Assembly: GCA_964443845.1 (NCBI GenBank)
Contig: CAYUFA010000008.1
Coordinates: 1-64,000 of the forward strand
From: UBA9214 sp964443845
GTDB lineage: Bacteria > Pseudomonadota > Gammaproteobacteria > UBA9214
DNA: 64,000 nt
Direction: 5' to 3'
Positions 34,076-42,064 of the stretch are shown here, one piece after another. A model generated the notes under the pieces. That model was not told where the DNA came from, did not search any database, and worked only from the letters and a program-made list of their open reading frames with translations. Position numbers and translations under genes: made by a program. Numbering within the stretch: position 1 is the first letter of the stretch; each line of letters begins with the position of its first letter.

Positions 34076-35227
34076 ATCTATTGCACTGGCATAGACTTGC
34101 ACCTCGCCGATGTCCCGGGCGCGCCGGGCGGCCTGCTGGAGCGCCGCGGCGCGGGCCGCAGGGTCCCCCTCCAGCTGCGCACGCAGAAACACCTCCACGT
34201 GCACCTTGCCCTCCAGGTAGTGCAGCACCACCCGTTCGACATCGCCATCCAGGCCGTCCTGCTGCCATTCCCGGTGCAGGCGTGCCTCGATCACTTCGCG
34301 CATGGGCAACTGTTCGCTCAGCGAAGTGGACTCGTCATCCTCCGGGTCGATGTGCACCGTGACGTCGGCGACATGTTCAACCTGCTCGATAAGCTCCTTA
34401 CGCACACGCTCGCCGATCTGGTGACCCTCGGAGACACTCAGCGCGGGATCCACCAGGATGTGTACATCGACGAGCGAGTCGCTGCCGCTGTAGCGTGTTC
34501 TCAGCATGTGGCAGGCACGCACGCCGTCCACCGCAAGAATGGCATGGCGGATTTCCTCCACCATCTCCGGTTCCAGCGCCGTGTCGATCAGTTCCTGCAG
34601 GCTTTTCCAGAGCAGGTCCCAGCCGATCTTCGCAATCAGCAGCGCCACCGCGATCGCGGCCACCCCGTCGAGATAGGAAAACCCGGCCATGGCGCCGCCG
34701 ACACCGGCAATCACGATCACGGAAGAAATGGCATCCGTGCGGCTGTGCCAGGCGTTTGCAATGACCATGTTGGAACGCAGCCTGCGTCCGATGCGGATCG
34801 TGTACTGGTATATCCATTCCTTTGACAGTACCGACAGCAGCGCGGTGAGCAGTGCCACCATGCCGTGCTGGATCACGATGTTCCGCGACATGCGCTGGTA
34901 ACCGTCAATGCTGATCCCGACCGCCACTGCAACCAGTGCCAGCCCCAGCGCCACGGTCGCGAGCGTCTCGATGCGTCCGTGTCCGTACGGATGCTCGGCA
35001 TCCGCTGCGCGGTGGGCATGCTTGGCAGCGAACAGCACCAGGAAGTCCGTCGCCAGGTCGGACAGGGAATGAACACCGTCGGCGACCAGCGCGTGCGAAC
35101 CGGCAAACAGCCCGACACAGATCTTCCCCACGCCCAGCAACAGGTCGATCACCGAGCCGATCAGCGTGACCTTGCGGATTTCCCGGTAGCGCACGCTGCG
35201 CGGGTCTGGCGAATGTGCGTTTTCCAT
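34067..35227 (-). CDS. Cation diffusion facilitator transporter
   Basis: Inner-membrane divalent metal/proton antiporter of the CDF family, 386 residues. About six membrane segments lie between residues 18 and 215; metal-site residues appear in VADGVHSLSDLATDF (HxxxD) and the paired NAWHSRTDAISS. HPYGHGRIETLA is a family motif. The cytosolic C-terminal part is long and has a second acidic segment (HIDPEDDEST). ATG 35227 overlaps the tusA stop (TGATG). Zn, Fe or Mn could be the substrate. Confidence 0.9.
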   Translation of the reverse strand: MENAHSPDPRSVRYREIRKVTLIGSVIDLLLGVGKICVGLFAGSHALVADGVHSLSDLATDFLVLFAAKHAHRAADAEHPYGHGRIETLATVALGLALVAVAVGISIDGYQRMSRNIVIQHGMVALLTALLSVLSKEWIYQYTIRIGRRLRSNMVIANAWHSRTDAISSVIVIAGVGGAMAGFSYLDGVAAIAVALLIAKIGWDLLWKSLQELIDTALEPEMVEEIRHAILAVDGVRACHMLRTRYSGSDSLVDVHILVDPALSVSEGHQIGERVRKELIEQVEHVADVTVHIDPEDDESTSLSEQLPMREVIEARLHREWQQDGLDGDVERVVLHYLEGKVHVEVFLRAQLEGDPAARAAALQQAARRARDIGEVQVYASAIDAP

Positions 35228-35466
35228 CACGATGCATCCACCTGCGCCACGACAATCTCGATGCAGATTTCCCGGTCCAGCCTGTCGATGCGGCGCACCG
35301 TATGTCCATGCACACGGCACCAGGCCGGGACGTCATACACGGCACCGGGATCCGTGCACACGATCCGCAGTTCATCACCTGGCCGGCTGCGGGCTACCGC
35401 ATCCTGGGTGCGGATGACCGGCATCGGGCACAGCAGGTTTCTGGCATCGACGACGTGCTTGCTCAC
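35227..35466 (-). CDS. tusA: TusA-family sulfur carrier protein
   Basis: 79-residue sulfur-trafficking protein with the family motif RNLLCPMPVIRTQDA carrying the persulfide Cys (CPxP). The start is GTG 35466, overlapping the stop of the PP-loop gene by 4 bp; the stop overlaps the CDF start. TusA homologues pass sulfur to tRNA-thiolation enzymes or to sulfur-oxidation systems. The coupling to a PP-loop enzyme favours a tRNA or cofactor role here. Confidence 0.88.
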   Translation of the reverse strand: MSKHVVDARNLLCPMPVIRTQDAVARSRPGDELRIVCTDPGAVYDVPAWCRVHGHTVRRIDRLDREICIEIVVAQVDAS

Positions 35467-36506
35467 AGGTACCAGTCTGGGGGAATTTCGCCCGCGGGTA
35501 TGGGTGCGACCTCGATCCTGGACGCGGGTGACCGGTTGTCGTGCACCTCCACCGTCACGCGGTCTGCGTCACGGCCCTTGCTGAAACGCGCGGTAAGCCG
35601 CGCAGCGAGCTCGATATCGGCACTGCCGACCGCCCCGTCCAGCAACACGAGGGGCCCGTTATGGCTGACCGGCATCATGTGTACGAAGCGCTTGCGGTAG
35701 CCTTCCAGAAAGTGATTTTCGCCTTCCTCGCGCCCGACGATCATCTTGAAATTCGGGCGCGGCCGCAGGTGCCGCCCCACCTTGAGCAACATGATGTCAT
35801 CGAGTTCATACTGCTTGCTGCCGCGCGTCTTCCACAGGTCCTCGAGCTTCACCGCATACTGACGGTCGGTCAGGAAGCAACAGCCACCGGCCGGCTGTGC
35901 GAAATCCCGGAAGCCGTATTGCGCCGCCAGTGCGATCTGCGGCTTGCGCGAGCGCCCGTTGAAACCGTACAGCTTCTCGCGATCGAGCCAGCCTGCGCGC
36001 TCCGGCAGGGTCGCAGGCAGGTTGCGGGCGCACAGCGGGCGCACCAGGCGATCCTCGGCCCCGGAGTCACGCGCGATCACTGGCATCGTGTCCTTGCGCT
36101 GCGACATCGGGCGCTGGCCGATCACCTCACCGGTGATGATGAAATCAAAGCCATGCGCCTGCATCCATTCATGCGCCTTGCCGACCATGAAGATCTTGCA
36201 GTCGAGACAGGGATTGAGGTTGGCGCCGTACCCGTGTTTCGGGTTGATCACGATATCCTTGTATTCCTCGATGATATCGAGGATGTGCAGCCGGATCCCG
36301 AGCTGTTCCGCCGACCAGAGCGCATTGTTGCGCCGCGGGCGTGTCCGGTCCTGCCTGCGAATCGCGTGGGTATGACCCTCGACGCAGAAGCCGGTATAGA
36401 AGTTGACCCCTTCCACGTGCACGCCCTGGTCCATCACCACGCGTGCGGCCAGCAATGAATCCAGTCCCCCGGAAATCAGGGCCACAGCCTTGCGAGTCGA
36501 GTTCAT
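35463..36506 (-). CDS. PP-loop ATP pyrophosphatase with NFACT-R domain (MnmA/ThiI-like)
   Basis: 347 residues. The N-terminal PP-loop SGGLDSLLAARVV (about 13-25) belongs to adenylating tRNA-thiolation enzymes such as MnmA and ThiI. Potential catalytic cysteines are in NPCLDCKIFM and AGGCCFLTD, reminiscent of the MnmA pair. The C-terminal third (IVGREEGENHFLEGY, then SADIELAARLTARFSKG) resembles the NFACT-R RNA-binding domain. ATG 36506 is chosen over a start 129 bp upstream. The 4-bp overlap with tusA suggests sulfur supply from TusA. Exact tRNA target unknown. Confidence 0.8.
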   Translation of the reverse strand: MNSTRKAVALISGGLDSLLAARVVMDQGVHVEGVNFYTGFCVEGHTHAIRRQDRTRPRRNNALWSAEQLGIRLHILDIIEEYKDIVINPKHGYGANLNPCLDCKIFMVGKAHEWMQAHGFDFIITGEVIGQRPMSQRKDTMPVIARDSGAEDRLVRPLCARNLPATLPERAGWLDREKLYGFNGRSRKPQIALAAQYGFRDFAQPAGGCCFLTDRQYAVKLEDLWKTRGSKQYELDDIMLLKVGRHLRPRPNFKMIVGREEGENHFLEGYRKRFVHMMPVSHNGPLVLLDGAVGSADIELAARLTARFSKGRDADRVTVEVHDNRSPASRIEVAPIPAGEIPPDWYL

Positions 36507-36585
36507 GACAACAGCAGCATCCGGGTAAGCAGGGCAGCCCATCTTACCCCATGCGACGGGGCACATGCAGGTCAGCGCAGGAGTT

Positions 36586-37152
36586 TCAGTGGGCGGAGCC
36601 GCAACCGGGCAGCGGGACCACGCGGCCGTCCGCACAGACCTGGCGGTAGCAGCGGCGGCTGCCGGTCTCCTGCCACAGTTCCAGGGCCTGGAGCGGGGTC
36701 AGCAGGGGGTCGCCACCCAGTTCGCGCATGGCATGCAGGACATCCATCAGCACCACGAAGGCCTCGGAAAGGTTGCCGTAGACGCGGGCCCAGCCACGGT
36801 CCATGACATCGGCCAGCTGCCGGTAGGAGCTGCGCCCGATGTTGACGAAATAGCTGATCCGCACCAGGCGGCGCTCGGCCAGCTGCGGAAACAGCCCCGA
36901 GAACAACAGACAGTGATCACCGACATCCCGCAACCGGTCGATGCGTTCCGTGCCCCGCAGGGCGTGTGAGCCGAGGAAGTCTTCCGCCATGACCCTGGCC
37001 GTGCAATGCGGCCTGGCGGCAAAGCGCATCAGCAGGAATACCAGATAGCTCTCCAGCGCCTCGTCGATGTTGAGCTCGCAGGCCTGCTGGGCTTCCTGGA
37101 CCAGCGTGTGCCATTGCGCGACTGGCGTTGGTTCGAGTATGAGCCGGCTCAT
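36586..37152 (-). CDS. Conserved protein of unknown function
   Basis: 188 residues, mostly helical, no signal or membrane segment. Not recognised as a named family. Notable stretches: ILEPTPVAQWHTLVQEA, ESYLVFLLMRFA, GDHCLLFSGLFPQLAERR and YFVNIGRSSYRQLADVM. ATG 37152 is supported by GGGGAGGT 5 bp upstream on the minus strand. It is divergent from glyQ and 79 bp before the PP-loop gene, so could be its first operon partner. Confidence 0.75.
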   Translation of the reverse strand: MSRLILEPTPVAQWHTLVQEAQQACELNIDEALESYLVFLLMRFAARPHCTARVMAEDFLGSHALRGTERIDRLRDVGDHCLLFSGLFPQLAERRLVRISYFVNIGRSSYRQLADVMDRGWARVYGNLSEAFVVLMDVLHAMRELGGDPLLTPLQALELWQETGSRRCYRQVCADGRVVPLPGCGSAH

Positions 37153-37273
37153 GGACACCTCCCCACCCGGGTTACCCGGTAATTCGACCGGGTCCGGCAA
37201 ACGCTTTAGGAGACCCGGTTGCTATTGCTATATCACAACCTTCTCCCCGGGGTAAGTGTCCGGTCCGCGTGCC

Positions 37274-37303
37274 TTGGGAAACCGGCCGCCCTCGGGATAT
37301 ACT
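37274..37303 (+). promoter_or_regulatory. Predicted promoter of glyQ-glyS
   Basis: TTGGGA (37274-37279) and TATACT (37298-37303) with 18-bp spacing, 29 bp before the glyQ GTG. Confidence 0.5.
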
Positions 37304-37332
37304 GCCGGGCTTACACGACCGCGACGACCAGC

Positions 37333-38234
<902 letters not shown>

Positions 38235-38238
<4 letters not shown>

Positions 38239-40328
38239 GCGAGTGCCAGGACCTGCTGTTTGAAGTCGGCACCGAGGAACTGCCACCCCGGTCCCTCCAG
38301 CAGATGCGCCAGTCGTTGCACGCCTGCGTGGACCGGCTGCTGGATGACCACCACCTGGCGCATGGTGCCTGCCACTCCTATGCCACCCCGCGCCGCCTGG
38401 CAGTCCTGGTGGAGCAGGTCCCCCTGCAGCAACCGGACCGGGAGATCACCCGGCGCGGTCCCGCCCTGGATGCAGCCTTTGACAGGGACGGCAATCCGAC
38501 CCGTCCGGCCGAGGGCTTTGCCCGCTCCTGCGGTGTGTCCGTGGCCGAGCTGGAACGGCTCGAGAACGACAAGGGTGCCTGGCTGGTGTACCGGGCCAGT
38601 GCAGCCGGCAGGGCCGCGACGGACATCCTGCCGGGCCTGTTCGAACAGGCCCTGCGGGAACTCCCGGTGGCGCGCCGCATGCGCTGGGGAGCGGGTGAAT
38701 TCGAGTTCGTGCGCCCGGTTCACTGGGTCCTGCTGTTACTGGGCGAAGAGCCGGTGCCCGGCACCATCCTGGGTCTGCCCACCGGCCGTCACAGCCGGGG
38801 ACACCGGTTCCACCACGATGAACCCATCGCGGTAAGCCAGCCCTCGGCGTATGCCGGGTTGCTGGAACACACCGGCCACGTACTGGTCGACATGGAGCAA
38901 CGGCGCGACTCGATCCGGACCCAGGTCAGCGAGGCCGGAGCGGCGCTCGGTGGCGCCGCAAGCATCGATGCCGACCTGCTGGATGAAGTCACGGCACTGG
39001 TCGAGTGGCCGGTTGCGATCACCGGCGGCTTCGAGCAACGCTTCCTGGACGTCCCGCACGAGGCACTGGTTTCCAGTATGCAGGACCACCAGAAATTCTT
39101 TCCGGTCACCGGCGCCGACGGCAGGCTGTTGCCCCATTTCGTGACCGTCGCCAATATCAACAGCCGGGACCCGGACAAGGTACGCGCCGGCAACGAGCGC
39201 GTGATCCGGGCGCGCCTCGAGGATGCCGCATTTTTCTGGGCCCAGGACCGCAAGCGCTCACTATCCAGCCGCAGCGCGCAACTGGACCGTATGACCTTCC
39301 AGCAGCGACTCGGCTCCCTGGGCGACAAGCAACGGCGCGTCACCAGCCTGTCCCGCCACCTGGCCGGACAGCTTGGCGTTGACGCGAGACCGGCGGAGCG
39401 CGCCGCCGCCCTGAGCAAGTGCGACCTGGTGACCAGCATGGTGTTCGAATTCCCGGAACTGCAGGGCATCATGGGCGGCTACTATGCGCGCCGGGACGGC
39501 GAGGACGAGGCCGTGGCGGTGGCCCTGTCGGAACAGTACCAGCCGCGCCACGCCGGCGATGCGCTGCCCGCCACACCGGCCGGCCAGGTACTGGCGATCG
39601 CCGAACGCATCGATACGCTGGCAGGGATCTTCGCCATCGGCCAGACGCCCAGCGGGGACAAGGATCCGTTCGGCCTGCGGCGGGCGGCGCTGGGTGTCAT
39701 GCGGATCATCATCGAGCGCGGCCTGGACGTGGACCTGCTCGAGCTGATTCGTACGGCGGGCAACACGCTGCCGGCAGCGGTGCGTCGCGACGGGCTGCCG
39801 GAAGAGCTGTTCGCCTTCATGATGGAACGCCTGCGCAGCTGGTACCAGGATGCAGGTTACGAGACCCCGCTGTTCGACGCGGTACTGGCCAGGCAGCCGG
39901 TCCGTCCGCTGGATTTTCACCGGCGCATGCAGGCCGTGCGCGCCTTCCATACCATGCCGGAAGCCGCCAGCCTGGCGGCGGCCAACAAGCGTATCCGGAA
40001 TATCCTGCGCAAGGCCGAAACCGTGATTCCCGATCACTGCCAGGCTGGATTGCTGCACGAGCCCGCCGAACGGAACCTCGCTGCCGCCATCGAGCAGCAG
40101 GCGTCCCGGGTCGGCCCGTTGTTCGAACGGCGCGAGTACAGCACTGCGCTGCAGCGGCTTGCCACCCTGCAGGCACCGGTCGACCGCTTTTTCGATGAGG
40201 TCATGGTGATGGCGGACGATGCCGCGCTGCGCGACAACCGGCTGGCCCTGCTCAACACCCTGTCCGAGCTGTTCCTGCGGGTTGCCGACATCTCGCTGCT
40301 GCAACTGGGATCTTCGGCCACGCCATGA
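38235..40328 (+). CDS. glyS: Glycine-tRNA ligase beta subunit
   Basis: tRNA-binding subunit partnering GlyQ; 697 residues. Starts LLFEVGTEELPPRSLQQM, with RRGPALDAAFD, MRWGAGEFEFVRPVHWVLLL and MQDHQKFFPVT as family motifs. An HD-like region includes LSKCDLVTSMVFEFPELQG. Coupled to glyQ by ATGA and to the following small gene in the same way. Confidence 0.97.
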
Positions 40329-40591
40329 CGGATCGCCACTCCTGCCCGCAAAGGCTGGCCGCCGTACAGGCCTTTCATGACCAGCACGATTTCCGCAACA
40401 CGGGCGGTGAGGAGCTTGCCGGCCGCATTGCGCGCATGGCCGGGGAATGCGCCGACCTGTTCATCCTGCCGCCGGGAACCGCCAGCGCCGCCGATTTCGA
40501 CCTCGAGGACGCCTGCTGGCAAAAGATGCGCAAGCGCGAACCACGCACGGTGAACGGACGCATCCGCGTAGCCGAATTCCGGGACACCTGA
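40325..40591 (+). CDS. Small protein of unknown function coupled to glyS and gmhB
   Basis: 88 residues, not recognised. Soluble and charged, with one Cys near each end and one in the middle (SCPQRL, GECADLF, EDACWQKM). The start overlaps the glyS stop (ATGA) and the stop overlaps the gmhB start (TGATG), so translation is coupled on both sides, which supports a real gene despite its size. Confidence 0.65.
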   Translation: MTDRHSCPQRLAAVQAFHDQHDFRNTGGEELAGRIARMAGECADLFILPPGTASAADFDLEDACWQKMRKREPRTVNGRIRVAEFRDT

Positions 40592-41127
40592 TGCAACTGG
40601 TCATACTCAATCGCGACGGGGTGATCAACGAGGCAATGGAGCCGGGCACCCATTCCCTGTCCGACTGGATACCGGTGCGGGGCAGCCTGGAGGCCATAGC
40701 ACGGCTGAGTCACGCGGGGTGGAAGGTGACCATTGCCATGAACATGCCGCTGACGGGCGGTACGGATATCGACACCCAGATTCGTATCAACCGCCTCATG
40801 CAACGCAAGGTGCGTGAAAGCGGTGGCATGATCGAGGGGGTCTTCTTCTGCCCGCACGCACCCGAGGTGCATTGCCGCTGTCGCAAGCCGCAGCCGGGGC
40901 TGCTCCATGACATCTCGACCCGGTTCCGGGTGCGGCTGTCACAGGTGCCCTTTATCGGCGATACCCTGAACGACATGCAGGCGGCCCGGGCAGCCGGCGC
41001 CAGACCGATCCTGGTCAAGACCGGCAAGGGATTCGGCACCGTCGGCATGCCCGGCTTCGACCCGGGCATCCCGGTGTTCGATGACCTGTACGGTGCCGTG
41101 GAATCCTTGCTGGACGAGGCCGGCTGA
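40591..41127 (+). CDS. gmhB: GmhB-like HAD protein with altered catalytic motifs
   Basis: 178 residues, clear homologue of heptose-1,7-bisphosphate phosphatase of the LPS-core pathway. However motif I reads ILNRDGVIN: the nucleophilic Asp (DxD) is Asn, from an AAT codon. Motif II reads IAMNMPLTGG in place of VTNQSG, losing the Thr. The zinc loop CPHAPEVHCRCRKPQPG, the Lys of motif III and the acidic motif IV GDTLNDMQAA are kept. Classical phosphatase activity is therefore doubtful, though the fold and frame are intact. Coupled to its neighbours in a glyQS-gmhB-plsC order also seen in Pseudomonas. Confidence 0.85.
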   Translation: MQLVILNRDGVINEAMEPGTHSLSDWIPVRGSLEAIARLSHAGWKVTIAMNMPLTGGTDIDTQIRINRLMQRKVRESGGMIEGVFFCPHAPEVHCRCRKPQPGLLHDISTRFRVRLSQVPFIGDTLNDMQAARAAGARPILVKTGKGFGTVGMPGFDPGIPVFDDLYGAVESLLDEAG

Positions 41128-41870
41128 TGCACCCGGCCGGCCCGGTGTTGTGGCTGCGCTCGCTGGCGTTCTGGCTGGTGTTCTTTCTTTCCATCATCGT
41201 CTACGCCACCGTGTTGATGATTTCCTTTCCCGTCCCCTTTCGCCTGCGCTGGTCCCTGGTGCAGAGCTGGGCGCGGATGATGCTCTGGTGGCTGAAAGTC
41301 ACCTGCCGGCTGACCCATGAAATCCGTGGCCGCGAATTCATTCCCGCAGGCGCGGGCATCGTGTTCTCCAAGCACCAGTCCACCTGGGAGACCATTGCCC
41401 TGCAGCTGATCTTCCCCCCGCAGGTGTGGGTCGCCAAGCGCGAGCTCCTGTGGATCCCGTTTTTTGGCTGGGGGCTGGTGCTGATGAAATGCATCGCGAT
41501 CAACCGCGGATCGGGGCGCGCCGCGATCCGGCAACTCGTGTCCGTGGGGAAACGGCGGCTGCAGGAAGGACTCTGGATCGTGATCTTTCCGGAAGGCACC
41601 CGGGTGGCCCCGGGACAGGCCGGCCAGTACCGGCTCGGGGGAGCGATCCTGGCGGAACGCAGCGGCTACCCGGTGATCCCGGTAGCCCACAACGCCGGTG
41701 AGTACTGGCCGCGCCGCAGCTTCCTCAAGAAACCGGGGATCATCCAGGTCCGGATCGGGGCCCCCATTGCCAGCACGGGACGGTCGGCCCAGGACATCCT
41801 CGACGAGGCGTCGACGTGGATCGAAGCGCAGATGGCGGAAATCACCACCCTGACCCGTCCCGCCGCGTAA
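41127..41870 (+). CDS. plsC: 1-acyl-sn-glycerol-3-phosphate acyltransferase
   Basis: Makes phosphatidic acid at the inner membrane; 247 residues. An N-terminal membrane segment (about 12-36), acyltransferase block I SKHQSTWET (an H-x4-E variant of HX4D), block III IVIFPEGTRVAPG and block IV VIPVAHNAGE. The start overlaps the gmhB stop (TGATG). Convergent with gyrB across an AT-rich gap. Confidence 0.93.
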   Translation: MHPAGPVLWLRSLAFWLVFFLSIIVYATVLMISFPVPFRLRWSLVQSWARMMLWWLKVTCRLTHEIRGREFIPAGAGIVFSKHQSTWETIALQLIFPPQVWVAKRELLWIPFFGWGLVLMKCIAINRGSGRAAIRQLVSVGKRRLQEGLWIVIFPEGTRVAPGQAGQYRLGGAILAERSGYPVIPVAHNAGEYWPRRSFLKKPGIIQVRIGAPIASTGRSAQDILDEASTWIEAQMAEITTLTRPAA

Positions 41871-42064
41871 GGCAGAGGGCCTTCATCTGGCGGTGTGCTC
41901 AAAGAAACTAGCGATAGAAACAGAAAAACATTGTTGTGTATTATTCAGATAAACACTATTATTAGTGCATAACCAATAATTAAATTATTTAAAAACAAAT
42001 AGTTATAATTTTTCGCGCGTATGGCTTGCATCACTATCGTCCTGGATCGGGTCAGCGAGCGGAT
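41871..42064. other. AT-rich intergenic island between plsC and gyrB
   Basis: Positions about 41905-42015 are extremely AT-rich (for example AATAATTAAATTATTTAAAA) against the GC-rich background. A small hairpin CACTA-TTAT-TAGTG (about 41956-41969) could help end transcription from either side. No gene is supported. Confidence 0.45.
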
